From positions 124,001-188,000 of the forward strand of contig NZ_JAFREP010000013.1 in assembly GCF_017377855.1 (NCBI RefSeq): a stretch of DNA of 64,000 nt, in the 5' to 3' direction. A program made the position numbers and the translations under genes. This document shows, in pieces, positions 48,259 to 57,632 of this stretch. This DNA is from Acanthopleuribacter pedis (lineage in GTDB: Bacteria; Acidobacteriota; Holophagae; Acanthopleuribacterales; Acanthopleuribacteraceae). Below the pieces are notes generated by a model. The model ran no database searches. It was not told the DNA's origin and saw nothing but the letters and a program-made list of their open reading frames with translations. Numbering within the stretch: the first letter of the stretch is position 1; every line of letters starts with the position of its first letter.

Positions 48259-48468
48259 CTAGCCCGCATTTCTCACAAGGAATTCTGCCGCGGGGCAAGC
48301 CATGCGATTACGAGGGGGCGGCCCTCCGCTTTACTCAATCGAGCAATACGCGACGTAGCGCTGCTACGCCGAAGGGTCGGCCCCACTCCGTTTGCGCTTG
48401 GTCGTAATCTTCGTACTCACAAGGCTTTCAGCTTCTCGCGACGAATCCTCGTGAGAAATGCGGGCTAG
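48259..48468 (+). mobile_element. Complete MITE-like element, reference copy (210 bp)
   Basis: The left end CTAGCCCGCATTTCTCAC (continuing AAGGAATTC) and the right end GTGAGAAATGCGGGCTAG (preceded by GAATCCTC) are terminal inverted repeats of about 26 bp. CTAG lies at both extremes. The interior is non-coding and GC-rich with the dyad GTAGCGCTGCTAC. No transposase is encoded. Related copies lie at 1, 29795, 31821, 57560, 57629, 60823 and 62051. Confidence 0.85.
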
Positions 48469-48573
48469 GCCCCGCGCAAGAAGGACTTGAATTGGGTCTT
48501 TTTTCCAGCTGGGAATCACCCGCGCGGACCGGTTCAAGATGGAACACGGGCCACACGGATGGACGGGAGGTGC

Positions 48574-49570
48574 CTACTGCTTGCAGAAGGCCTCGGCTTG
48601 GTCGCGTACCTGTTGGTATGTACTGAATGGGTCGAAATCGACGCGGTAGGGTTACGCGCCGTATTGGTCCCGCCAAATCCCGGCCACTTCGCCGTAGGTT
48701 CGGTATTCAATCCAACCCGCTTCGACCACCGGGGCCAAGGTGGAAAGCACCTGATTCAAACCGGCGTTGACATCGATTTCGGTTCCGCCGTCGCGCATCA
48801 TGCGGTTGTCGCGCACGTGGATCGAGGCGGTGTAAAAACCGTCGGCGGACAAGCTACCGTCTTGGCGTTTCCCCACCAACTCCTGGATGAAGGCGCCGTT
48901 TTCCGCGTACACGGTCGCCCCACTCGCCTGGGTCGGTCCCAAATTGCTCACGTCGTGGGGGTAACCCTGGCCGATGTAGACGATCTCGCTGTTGGGATCG
49001 TGCGTGAAGAAGTCACCGGCGGCGCCCGGTTTCCACACACCGACGCTGAAATCATCGTACCAATGCCCACCCATCGCCGGACCCGACAAAACACCCGGCC
49101 GCCTCAGGGCTTAGGGGAAATCACGACCCGGCACATCACCCGCGCCATTGATGCCGGCCTCACGATGCCAGTCCAACAAGGACAGGAAACCGAGGTAGTC
49201 GCCACCGCATGCCACATGGCGCACACCGCCCAACACATTGGACGGCGTGATCCCCAAAGGGCCCATGATCTCGGCAACATCGGCACAATAACTGGTGTGG
49301 GCGTGGGGATCCACGCTGAAACCCAAATCCTCAACCAAATAGCGCACAATGTTTTTGTCGTTGGTGTTGCTTTGGTCAACCTGATTCTCAAAGTCCAGTA
49401 TGGCTTCCAGCACCACATGATCGCTCTGCCAGTTCAAAGCAGCGCCGTGTGATGGGATCAATTGCAACCGTTCCACCAAATTATCGCGGTAACTTTGGGA
49501 AGCGGGCAAGGTACCGACCACGTTGGCCCAACGATCCTCGTTGTGCCCGTAAACGGTCACATGGACCTTA
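48574..49570 (-). pseudogene. Decayed secreted-protein gene with two in-frame TAA codons
   Basis: One reading frame runs from about 49570 to the TAG at 48574-48576 and encodes a coherent protein. It includes KVHVTVYGHNEDRW, DPHAHTSYCADVAEIMGPLG, VRHVACGGDYLGF, GGHWYDDFSVGVWKPG, SIHVRDNRMMRDGG and YRVDFDPFSTYQQV. The frame is interrupted by TAA at 49111-49113 and TAA at 48652-48654. Both could be CAA(Gln)-to-TAA changes. The N-terminus with its expected signal peptide is missing, and the homologous-looking part begins exactly at the stop of the upstream gene. I cannot name the family. The His/Asp-rich segments suggest a metal-dependent hydrolase, but this is a guess. Confidence 0.7.
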
Positions 49571-50323
49571 TTTTTGGGTCGCGTCCGGCGGATTGAAACC
49601 AACCGAACGCGCGTTGGCGATGGCCGGCTCCAAATCACTGTTAAACACAAAACCACAACCCGCCAAGGTTCCGGTTTCGGTGTAGGCGATGAGGACCACG
49701 TCCTCGGTGACGTCCGGCAGCAACTGGGTCACCACGGTGGCAAACGGCCGAAACGGCTCGAGACCGGTTAAGGTGGTGCGGTCGGCCAACAACAAATCGC
49801 CGTTGTTGTTAAAGAAGTAAAGCGTCACATCGGCAGGGTTCTCGCTGATGTTCACAATCACGGGGGCGGCGGTGAACCCATTGGTGGTCGGCAAGTGCCC
49901 GATCATCAAGGCCTGGCCGATTTCGTCGCTGGGCGACAGATTGACCGGTACGGCCAACCCCTGGGAGGGTGAACGCCCGGAGGGGGCGTCTAGGTTGTTG
50001 GTCACCCAACCCGCGATCAGGTCACGGGTGGAGGAGGTCACGCGAATCGCCATGCCGCTCCCCTCGCCCATGTCGGGAAATAAATCGCGCACAAACGCCT
50101 TGAGCGAACCCCGTGGGTTGATGGTGGTGGAAAAGGTTCCCGCCTCGCCGTTCGCCCGCACGGCGCGAAGGGTCATTTCCGCGGGGATGTCGGTGGGATT
50201 GTTGACAAACACCAAACTTTCGAACTGACTGTTGCGCGAAACCCAGGGCAGCAATAAATCACTCTGTTCCTGGGCCCGGCAGGTCCCCGAAACCACAAAC
50301 AGACACAACCACAGGTACCGCAT
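49568..50323 (-). CDS. Secreted beta-sandwich protein of unknown function
   Basis: ATG 50323 follows GGAGGAGG and opens MRYLWLCLFVVSGTCRAQ, a signal peptide; the frame upstream to 50473 is not coding-like. The 251-residue product has two similar halves. Each begins with a hydrophobic strand plus an Asn-Pro turn (SLVFVNNPTDIPAEMTL; APVIVNISENPADVTLYFFN), like tandem immunoglobulin-type adhesion or surface domains. WVTNNLDAPSGRSPSQG lies between them. No family name recognised. Its stop touches the start of the pseudogene that follows, which suggests a deletion joined the two. Confidence 0.7.
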   Translation of the reverse strand: MRYLWLCLFVVSGTCRAQEQSDLLLPWVSRNSQFESLVFVNNPTDIPAEMTLRAVRANGEAGTFSTTINPRGSLKAFVRDLFPDMGEGSGMAIRVTSSTRDLIAGWVTNNLDAPSGRSPSQGLAVPVNLSPSDEIGQALMIGHLPTTNGFTAAPVIVNISENPADVTLYFFNNNGDLLLADRTTLTGLEPFRPFATVVTQLLPDVTEDVVLIAYTETGTLAGCGFVFNSDLEPAIANARSVGFNPPDATQK

Positions 50324-50389
50324 GTCGCCTCCTCCACGTTGGAAACGCCGACCCAAAGGCCGGCTGTTTTGATCTAAAGGTGAGGCTTT

Positions 50390-50395
50390 ATTATA
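50390..50395 (-). promoter_or_regulatory. Possible -10 box of the 50323 gene
   Basis: TATAAT on the minus strand, about 67 bases before the start codon, in a short gap after the upstream operon. No convincing -35 hexamer at 16-18 bases. Confidence 0.3.
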
Positions 50396-50447
50396 CGCCC
50401 GCGGCAAACCTAGCGGAAGTTCCCAACAGGCACCAACTACCGGAAAC

Positions 50448-52283
50448 CTACTGTTCCTCCCGCGCCAAAACAATGCGTCGTGGTGCTTCGCGGGTGAAAA
50501 ATTCGGCCCAAGCTTGGTAGGCCGGGGCCGAATCAGCGGGCAAAGCGGGATGCTTGGCCAAACTCTCGAGGCGGTAGCTCAAACCGTCTTTTTTGGGCAC
50601 AATTTCCGCGGTTACGGTTGCAAAGTCATTGTCAAAAGCCTTTCGGCCGGCGGCGCTGAGGAGCCGCGTATTTGCCGTGAAATGAATTTCCAGCGCCTGT
50701 TTCACACGAATCGGCGCGCTTTCGTGAAACGCGGTTTGCCGCGCCGCAACGGGTGCCGGCGGTCCGACCCGCGACAGAAACCAATCTTCTAAGGCGTACA
50801 CATCCCAGGATTGCCCCACGACGGACGCCGGCGCGGCATGGTACTGAACCGTAAGGGAGCGACCCTCTTGTGCAACGCTCACCTCGCCCAGCAGGAACCC
50901 GCGTTTGCCGACACCGAAACGGGCGGCGATTTCCCTTCGGTAGGCGGCCGGGGTGCTTTCGCGCCACAAGCGCTGCCAATCAGCAGCCTCGTCGCCGGCC
51001 AGCTCCAGTTTGTGAAGTACTTCGACACGGCCGTCGCCGGTCTGGCGGATATGCAGCTTCTCCTCAACCGCCGGCGAGGCGCTTGGGTTAAACGGCAAAC
51101 GTCCCGCGACAACCCGCCCATCCGCTTGCCGGTGCAAGGTATCCGCCCCGGCCAAAGCCTCGGGAAGCATCTCCAGCCGCGGCTGCTTCCAATAAGGCGC
51201 GGCGTAGTACAGCTGTCCGTCCAATTCAAAACGCAAGCAGGGCATGTACTCATCGATCACAAAAACCGGCCGTGCATGCGTCCCCCGTTCCCGGGTTCGC
51301 ACCAGCATGACCTCAGCTTCCAGGCCGATGCCCGCCGCCAAAGACTGAAGAATCGCCGTTTTCTGCAGGGGATGGGCATAACCGCCGGCAATGGCTTGCT
51401 CGGTGGTTTCAAACATTTGGTTGCGCACACCGCGGTCCTGAATGTCCAGGGTGACATAACGGTACAGCGCTTGTAACTTCGCCAAGGGTGTGGCTTCCCC
51501 CCGGGTCAAACGCCGTGAAAGCCGCAACAGCCCCATGCTGTTCGTGGGTCGGAAACTGTTGACGACATCGGTGTGTAAACGGAACTGCACCTGAAGATCC
51601 ATCAGATCGGCGCGTTTTTCCCGCTGATCCGCCCGCCCAATGTGGATCATGCGGGTTTGTTTCACCCGTTGCGGTAAGGGCGCGGCAAAAGGTTCCCACG
51701 CCAACGCCGGAACGGATTCGCGCTCATAGGAAAACAAACGCCGCTCTCCCTTGGTGCGCTCGTCAAAAGGTTCACCGTCAAAGTGCAGCGCGATGCTTTT
51801 GGGAACGGTCACCTGCACGCTGAGCTTTTGAATCGGCACCACATCTTGGAGCAAGAACAAGGCACGAAAGGATCGCTCAGCCGACCAACGCCGCACTTTG
51901 CGGATTTCCAGCAGGCAGCCGTCGCTCAAACCTTCAATCACGGCAACCTGGCTGTTGTCGAAGCCATACCAGTCAGCACCGAGATCATCACGGGCGGGCT
52001 GGGCGGGTGGCTGATAGGTGCGTTTGTTGCCGGCACCATCGGTTACAGTCACTTCCAAGGTTTCCCCGCCCTCGTCAAAAGGAACATGGCCGAAACGCGA
52101 GACAGCCGCATCGCCGACGCGAATGCGCCAAACATCGATGCGTTCCGCGTTGGTCGAACTGTCAAAAACCGAGGTACGCTTCATGGTGAACGCAATGGAC
52201 CGTTCCAACACAACATCGTCAAGTTGGACCGTCGCCGGAGGCCCGGCAACCCAAAGTAACCAGAATAAGGACCATCCCATCAT
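50448..52283 (-). CDS. DUF3857/transglutaminase-like protein lacking the catalytic triad
   Basis: ATG 52283 overlaps the TGA of the upstream gene (ATGA), with GGGGGTGG upstream, and starts with a signal peptide (MMGWSLFWLLWVAGPPA); the frame reaching 52421 is not used. The 611-residue product has the DUF3857 sandwich and a transglutaminase-like domain. The Cys motif GYGDCKDK is replaced by GGYAHPLQKTAILQSL, and the region of the catalytic His reads DEYMPCLRFEL, so the triad is lost. It is the second gene of an operon behind an intact paralogue, the same order as the 31845/29833 pair. Probably periplasmic and non-enzymatic, perhaps a partner or regulator of the first product. Confidence 0.78.
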   Translation of the reverse strand: MMGWSLFWLLWVAGPPATVQLDDVVLERSIAFTMKRTSVFDSSTNAERIDVWRIRVGDAAVSRFGHVPFDEGGETLEVTVTDGAGNKRTYQPPAQPARDDLGADWYGFDNSQVAVIEGLSDGCLLEIRKVRRWSAERSFRALFLLQDVVPIQKLSVQVTVPKSIALHFDGEPFDERTKGERRLFSYERESVPALAWEPFAAPLPQRVKQTRMIHIGRADQREKRADLMDLQVQFRLHTDVVNSFRPTNSMGLLRLSRRLTRGEATPLAKLQALYRYVTLDIQDRGVRNQMFETTEQAIAGGYAHPLQKTAILQSLAAGIGLEAEVMLVRTRERGTHARPVFVIDEYMPCLRFELDGQLYYAAPYWKQPRLEMLPEALAGADTLHRQADGRVVAGRLPFNPSASPAVEEKLHIRQTGDGRVEVLHKLELAGDEAADWQRLWRESTPAAYRREIAARFGVGKRGFLLGEVSVAQEGRSLTVQYHAAPASVVGQSWDVYALEDWFLSRVGPPAPVAARQTAFHESAPIRVKQALEIHFTANTRLLSAAGRKAFDNDFATVTAEIVPKKDGLSYRLESLAKHPALPADSAPAYQAWAEFFTREAPRRIVLAREEQ

Positions 52284-54079
52284 GCACCACCCCCGGTTTT
52301 GACAAAGCTCAGAAAGGCTTGATTCACATGATTGATCTGGTCGAGTACCGAACCCAAGCCGGCCTCCGACAACAACAGTCGCCGCTTTTTGACATGCAGG
52401 CGGTCCCGCACACAGGTGCAATCTGGATCGCGTGAGGTACCAAAATCAAGCGTTTCGCTTTTCATCCCAGCGTGGTACGGCTCGCCGAACCGCGGCGCCA
52501 ACCCCTTCCCCGCTTTAAAATGAACCTCCTGGCTCCAGCGGGGTAAATCACTTAGATGCAGATGTTTGTTGCTTAGGTCAAATTGATAGAAAAGCAGCGG
52601 GGATCGCGGGACAAGCACCACCTCACCCAAGGTATCGAGCGATTCGGTCAATGAAAAGGTGAGTCGAAGGGCATCACCCTCGCGAACCAAATCGGCTTGG
52701 GTGGGAGCCACTTGGTTCGCCAAACGTGGCGCGAGCAGTTCATCGATGAGATAACGCAAGGGTTGATCGGGAACCAGATCGCGACCACTTGCCCAAGCAG
52801 CACGCGCAACAGCGGTTTGGTTTCCTTCAAATCGAACCGAAACATCCCAGGTCACCGTAGCCGGGGTGCCCGCCATAACGGTGCCGGTCACCTCGGCGGC
52901 AACGCGATCACCCGGCGAGGTGGGCAACTGAAGCAAACGCCCCTCACCCTGGAGCAACAACGCATGGGCGCCGCGATCCATGGCGGGTAAATGATCGGCG
53001 GATAAAGCGGCCGCGGTGGGGTCGAGGTACCACCAACCTTCAGCGCGCGGCACCGCGACAATCACGTGGTTAAACAGGGTCAGGGCCGGTGCCGTTTTTT
53101 GCGGCCAAGGAAAAGGTTCGGCCGCCACCAAAACCGGGTAACTTTCGATGCCGAGCGCACCGAGCAAATCGAGGAGCAAGTAGCTTTTGTCTTTGCAATC
53201 GCCGTAACCCTGACGCAAAACGTCCCGCGGCGGCGCCGCCCGGTAATCGTGATCGCCGAGGTTAACCGCTTGGTAACGAATGCGATCCCGCACCATTGCG
53301 TAGGCCGCGCGAACCTTGGCGGTTTCATCGGCGTGTTGTTTGATTTCAGCGAGCCAGTCCTGCAAAAGCTGAAGATCCCGGTTTTCGTGGAGGTCAACCA
53401 TTAACGCGGCGATCCGACCCCAGCCTGGCCCGGTTTCGGTGTTCCCGACAACCGGATGCACCCGAAAAGCATGGTTCCCGGATTCGGGCGCGGGAAGCGC
53501 CGCCAATTCGAGCGTCCAAACAGACGCACCGTCACGGCTTTCTCGGCCGGTGGTGTAACGGAGGTTTTCCGGGTTGAAGAGGGCGAAATCAAAGGTAGCC
53601 CCCGGCTTGGCTGTGACCGTCAGCCGCGTTTCTTCAACGGCAAAAGCGCTGTCAAAGGTAATCGGCGGCAGGAACATTAGGTCGGAAACGACCAGCGTGT
53701 AACGGTATTCAAAACGGGTACCGACCTTGAGACCGGGCACCAGCACGGCCCAGGTGTCGTGCGCCTCAATGCCCGCGCGGCTGTAGCTTCCCTGCTTCTG
53801 CAGGTTGGGTTTGCCGGCCGGGTCTTGGCGCGTGCCCTCGAACAGGGTTCCGGCGAAATGGTTCATGGTGACCCGAGCGCTTTCAGGAATAAAAATCTGT
53901 CCCAAGGCCATGCCCGGTTGGCTGGTAATTTCAAAGGCGCGTTCCACATGGACCAGGGGTTGGTCTCCGGTGGCATCAATCGCGACGCGATGGTACAAGA
54001 CGCGATCCGCAAAAAGGGGTGTACCAAAGATAAAAACAAGGGCGAGCGGCCACACGGATCGTTTGCAAAATGGGTTCAT
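52280..54079 (-). CDS. DUF3857/transglutaminase-like protein with intact triad
   Basis: ATG 54079 with TGAGGA upstream gives MNPFCKRSVWPLALVFIFGTPLFA, a signal peptide; the frame upstream to 54220 lacks coding character. The 599-residue protein has DUF3857 (about 25-215) and a transglutaminase-like domain. That domain holds C295 in QGYGDCKDKSYLL, H338 in LFNHVIVAV and D353 in WYLDPTAAALSADHLP, then a beta-rich C-terminal part. Periplasmic. It overlaps the degenerate downstream paralogue by four bases, so the two are made together. Confidence 0.86.
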   Translation of the reverse strand: MNPFCKRSVWPLALVFIFGTPLFADRVLYHRVAIDATGDQPLVHVERAFEITSQPGMALGQIFIPESARVTMNHFAGTLFEGTRQDPAGKPNLQKQGSYSRAGIEAHDTWAVLVPGLKVGTRFEYRYTLVVSDLMFLPPITFDSAFAVEETRLTVTAKPGATFDFALFNPENLRYTTGRESRDGASVWTLELAALPAPESGNHAFRVHPVVGNTETGPGWGRIAALMVDLHENRDLQLLQDWLAEIKQHADETAKVRAAYAMVRDRIRYQAVNLGDHDYRAAPPRDVLRQGYGDCKDKSYLLLDLLGALGIESYPVLVAAEPFPWPQKTAPALTLFNHVIVAVPRAEGWWYLDPTAAALSADHLPAMDRGAHALLLQGEGRLLQLPTSPGDRVAAEVTGTVMAGTPATVTWDVSVRFEGNQTAVARAAWASGRDLVPDQPLRYLIDELLAPRLANQVAPTQADLVREGDALRLTFSLTESLDTLGEVVLVPRSPLLFYQFDLSNKHLHLSDLPRWSQEVHFKAGKGLAPRFGEPYHAGMKSETLDFGTSRDPDCTCVRDRLHVKKRRLLLSEAGLGSVLDQINHVNQAFLSFVKTGGGA

Positions 54080-54149
54080 AAAGTCCTCAAATGATGGGTT
54101 CCTTCCGTTGGAGGAAACCGATTGGCGAAAGTTGGGGTTATATATAATG

Positions 54150-55142
54150 TTAGGAAGCGGGCACAGATTGGGCGGCATCACGCCGATGTAAGCGCTGGTG
54201 CATCGAAGGCGACAGACCAAAGCTTTTGCTAAAGGCCCCGCGAAAGGCGGCCTCCGACTTGAAACCCACCGCCTCGGCCACGGCTTTAATCCCCATCTGT
54301 TGTTCCAGCAGGGTTTTGGCGCGCGCCAGACGGATTTTTTCCAAATACTTCGAGGGCGTTAACCCAAAGGCGGCGGTAAAGCGGCGGTAGAAACTGCGCT
54401 CCGACATGCCCATTTCCACGGCCATATCCTCCACCCGCAGCGGGCGGTGCAGGTTCGCGGCCAGCCAGGGCGGAAGCGCCGCAAAAGGATGACCCGCGCT
54501 GAGTTGATCGGCGAGTAAGGTGCTGAACTGGGACTGGTTTCCCGGTCGATGCGCGTAGACAACCAAAGCGCGGGCCACGCGACCCATCGCCGCGGGTCCG
54601 TGGTCCTCGGCAACCATGGCCAGCGCCATATCGATCCCGGTGGTAACGCCGGCCGAGGTCCAAAGATTGCCGTCAGCCACATACAAAGCCTCGGTTTCCG
54701 TTTGAACGCGCGGATGGCGACGCAGCATTTCGGCCAAACCCAGCCAGTGGGTGGTAACCCGACGACCGTCCAACAGCCCCGCCTCGGCCAGGATGAAGGC
54801 ACCGGAACAAATGGACCCGAAACGCGCGACCACGGGAACCGACTCAATCAGTCGGGCCAACAGACGCCAATCACGTGCCGCCGCGACCAAGGGTTCACGG
54901 TCCCCACCGACGACAAGCAGCGTGTCGTCGGCGCGAAGGGTGATTTGCGCAAAAGCAACGGCCTGAACACCCAAGCCCGCGCCGGAGGTGACCAAGCCAC
55001 CATCGACGGACACCGCCACAATCTCGTAACCGGATTGTTCAATCCGATCATTGGTATTGGCAAAAACGGAAGCCGGCCCGGACATATCGAGAATTTCGAA
55101 GCCGGGGTAGATGACAAAGAGGATGCGACGTTTGGTATTCAT
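54150..55142 (-). CDS. GlxA-type transcriptional regulator (DJ-1/PfpI + AraC HTH)
   Basis: ATG 55142 (an in-frame TTG at 55178 is possible; the binding site is weak) gives 330 residues. The N-terminal DJ-1/PfpI-like domain (about 5-190) has LFVIYPGFEILDMSGP, and C112 in SICSGAFILAEAGLL at the nucleophile elbow. The C-terminal AraC/XylS DNA-binding domain (about 225-325) has MGMSERSFYRRFTAAFGLTPSKYL and a second helix-turn-helix, KAVAEAVGFKSEAAFRGAF. Members of this family activate catabolic genes in response to small nitrogenous ligands. The target is unknown. It lies upstream of the DUF3857 operon on the same strand with a 70-base gap. Confidence 0.88.
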   Translation of the reverse strand: MNTKRRILFVIYPGFEILDMSGPASVFANTNDRIEQSGYEIVAVSVDGGLVTSGAGLGVQAVAFAQITLRADDTLLVVGGDREPLVAAARDWRLLARLIESVPVVARFGSICSGAFILAEAGLLDGRRVTTHWLGLAEMLRRHPRVQTETEALYVADGNLWTSAGVTTGIDMALAMVAEDHGPAAMGRVARALVVYAHRPGNQSQFSTLLADQLSAGHPFAALPPWLAANLHRPLRVEDMAVEMGMSERSFYRRFTAAFGLTPSKYLEKIRLARAKTLLEQQMGIKAVAEAVGFKSEAAFRGAFSKSFGLSPSMHQRLHRRDAAQSVPAS

Positions 55143-55253
55143 TGGCAGAATTATACCTAAAGACAAGAATTCCGCCAAAGATTACGCAACCGGCAACCGC
55201 ATCGGCGGGACGACCCTCACCGGTCCTTCTGGATCGGTGAAGGTCCCTTCGGA

Positions 55254-57188
55254 TTAAAACCGGTTCTGTTCAACCGGTTCGACGTTGTACGCCGCTTCCC
55301 AATCAAGAATTTGGTTGTAGAGGGGCATTAACATCGGTTCAGTCTCGGAAACCCCATAGGCTCCGCGGCTTTCGCGATATTCATCCAGGGAGTCGGCCTT
55401 GGCGACCGCGGGCGAATTGTAGCGTTTGTGGCGCATGGGAACGGCGAAGTGACCGTGCATCGCGCCGCCGGCAAAGGACAAAAAGGTCAAGGCATCGGCA
55501 ATGCCTTGTCTCACCTTTTGGTTAATGCGTTTGTCGGCTTCCTTGATTTTCATGGGCGGCAGTGGTCGCGTCTCGTCCAAACTGAGCGCTTGGTTGTAGG
55601 CTTTAATGCTTTTGGTCATTTTGTCCTGATCGAAGTAGCCGTCACCAATGAGTTCGTACAAGGCCGCGGACTCACCCAAGGCAGCCAATGCCGCTTCGTA
55701 ATGTGCCACGGAATCACCGCGGAATCCGCCGCGGTAGTAGTAATTGGCGGCAAGAAGAGACAGCCGCGGCCGCTCCTTTTGGTGCCGCGCGGCCTTGGCG
55801 ACAAACTCAGCGGCCTTGAAATGTTGGAACTTACCCGCAAAAGTCACGGCTTGGTGAACGGCAGCCAAGGTCAAACGGTTCTTGAGATCCTGGTCCGACA
55901 CAAACGGCAGTGTGTCCAAGCACTTAGAAAGTAAGCTCGGTGTTTGATGCGCCAAAGCCATGGCGGCGACAACCAGTTGATCAACCTGATCAAAGTCCTT
56001 AACTTTCAGACGCACTTCCAACAAGAGCTGGAGCGCCTCCGGCGAATCGACGTTGGCGGCCATGAGTTTTTGCTCCTGCTCGCGGCGCCAAGCCGGCGCG
56101 GCATCGCGATGTACCAAAAACCACGCACGCCAAGCGGGTAGATAGGTCGCATCCAATTCAATTGCACGGGCAAGCATCTGACGTTGTTTCTCGACAGACA
56201 GTTGGGGATTACGTCGCGCAATCATGGTCAAAAAAACCGGGTGCTCGCCAACTTTTTTCATACCGCGTTTGGCATGAATTCGCGTGGGGTAAGGATCGCT
56301 TAGTTCGGCACCTTTGACCGAGTAATAGTATGCCAAAGCCTCATAAAGATCGGGCTTCTTTCTGATTGCTTTATCCAGGAGTTTAAAACTTGCGAGTGGC
56401 AACCGCTGATCCGATTTAATCTTGGCCAGATAAAACAAAGCCTCGGGATCCGTTTTGGCCAACCCCGTCAGTGTTTCTTCCGCGTGCATGTCATAAAGCG
56501 CGGCAAGATCCGTGGACGCGGCCGTGCGTTCCCGCTCCCACCGTTCCAGGCGTTGATGGACCTGCTTCGCCTGGCCAAAAGGTAATTTGGCAGCCTTTTC
56601 CAAAAGCTCGCGGCCTTCCTTAAACGACCGCGATTTACGGGTTAATTCCGCCGTCACCAACGCCGAAGGAACAAATGCTTCGGGCGGAACGACCGCGGCG
56701 ATGGCGGCGGCAAAATCATTGCCCGCCTCAGTTTCGCCGGTTGCCCACAGCGCCTCGGTAATCGCGACCAGGGTCGGTAAATGATCAGGCTGTTCACGGA
56801 ATAAGCGTCGCAAATTGGCCAATTGTTGCGCGGTATCTTGGGTATTTAAGGCTTCCGCCAGCGCTTGGTTACTGAAAATAACCCCGCGCAGAAAAGGGTC
56901 CTTTTTGATGCGTTCCCGATCCTTCTTATAGTTGGAAGGTAGCTTGGGAAAAGGCGACGCGACTTCCATTTTACGCGCGCCCTTGTGAACCAGATTCACA
57001 GCCTCGTACAGTTGATCAATGTTTGCGAGATCGTGGGTTCCGTATAAAACGTGGAGCCCCTTGGCCATGTTGTAAATACCGCCCTTCACGCCGGACGGTT
57101 TCTTCGTTTTCGAAATCGTTTCAAAATTGGGATCGGCTCCCTGACCAAACAGAAGGGTCGGGAACAAAAGTATCCAAACAGGTACCAT
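55254..57188 (-). CDS. Secreted TPR-like repeat protein, paralogue A
   Basis: ATG 57188 has GGAGG seven bases upstream. The 644 residues begin MVPVWILLFPTLLFGQG, a signal peptide. The remainder is all-helical with TPR/SEL-like repeats: ALAEALNTQDTAQQLANLRR, LPTLVAITEALWATGETEAG, SAALYELIGDGYFDQDKMTK, SIKAYNQALSLD. The C-terminus ends in a conserved block TEPMLMPLYNQILDWE. Close paralogue of the gene at 57852 along its whole length. Periplasmic or secreted scaffold; no catalytic motif. Its stop codon is ordinary, with no repeat element attached. Confidence 0.78.
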   Translation of the reverse strand: MVPVWILLFPTLLFGQGADPNFETISKTKKPSGVKGGIYNMAKGLHVLYGTHDLANIDQLYEAVNLVHKGARKMEVASPFPKLPSNYKKDRERIKKDPFLRGVIFSNQALAEALNTQDTAQQLANLRRLFREQPDHLPTLVAITEALWATGETEAGNDFAAAIAAVVPPEAFVPSALVTAELTRKSRSFKEGRELLEKAAKLPFGQAKQVHQRLERWERERTAASTDLAALYDMHAEETLTGLAKTDPEALFYLAKIKSDQRLPLASFKLLDKAIRKKPDLYEALAYYYSVKGAELSDPYPTRIHAKRGMKKVGEHPVFLTMIARRNPQLSVEKQRQMLARAIELDATYLPAWRAWFLVHRDAAPAWRREQEQKLMAANVDSPEALQLLLEVRLKVKDFDQVDQLVVAAMALAHQTPSLLSKCLDTLPFVSDQDLKNRLTLAAVHQAVTFAGKFQHFKAAEFVAKAARHQKERPRLSLLAANYYYRGGFRGDSVAHYEAALAALGESAALYELIGDGYFDQDKMTKSIKAYNQALSLDETRPLPPMKIKEADKRINQKVRQGIADALTFLSFAGGAMHGHFAVPMRHKRYNSPAVAKADSLDEYRESRGAYGVSETEPMLMPLYNQILDWEAAYNVEPVEQNRF

Positions 57189-57559
57189 GAAAAAGCCTCC
57201 GAAACCCGGACATTCGCCTGCAAAACCACGAGGAACAGCATGCTCGCGGCTGTTCGAAACAAAGTGGGTCAGCGAACGTGAGGTTTCACCAGTTAATTAA
57301 GCAACAAAATACGACAACAAAAACGGAAAACAGGAAGACATTAAAAAGATGTCACACAATAAGAAGCAACAAAAGAACACAGCGTATGATCGTCAGAAAG
57401 TCCCCCAAGGTCAAGTTCTTTCCCGATCCTCCATTTGGCAGAAGGCGAACACCCGTTCTTTTGTGCCCAGGATCTAAGCGGGTTAACCCGAAACTTCACG
57501 ATGCTCCCGGCAACCCGTTTGGCGTTCGCGCATCCGAACTTCATTTAAGGTCGCGTCGC
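57189..57559. other. Intergenic region upstream of paralogue A
   Basis: About 370 bases, AT-rich near 57290-57400. Probably holds the promoter of the 57188 gene. No gene recognised. Confidence 0.45.
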
Positions 57560-57632
57560 GGAAAGCTGTAACCTTCGTACTCGCGCAAGAATCAGCTTCG
57601 CAACAAAACCGTTGGTGATGCATGCGGGCTAG
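57560..57632 (+). mobile_element. Degenerate MITE-like end joined tail-to-head to the next copy
   Basis: CCTTCGTACTCGCGCAAGAA, a GCTTCGCAAC-type block and GCATGCGGGCTAG follow the order of the reference copy's right half, with much divergence. It ends in the same CTAG (57629-57632) that begins the next element. Confidence 0.55.

Noticed and set aside
48259..48468. Integron attC site, because it follows stop codons
   Set aside because: There are no RYYYAAC/GTTRRRY core sites and no integrase. The ends are simple terminal inverted repeats with CTAG, and copies lie in both orientations far apart.
48652..49113. Recoding of UAA as glutamine in the interrupted gene
   Set aside because: TAA ends other intact genes in the window (for example 49568, 27078 and 55254), and this gene also lacks its N-terminus, so decay is simpler.
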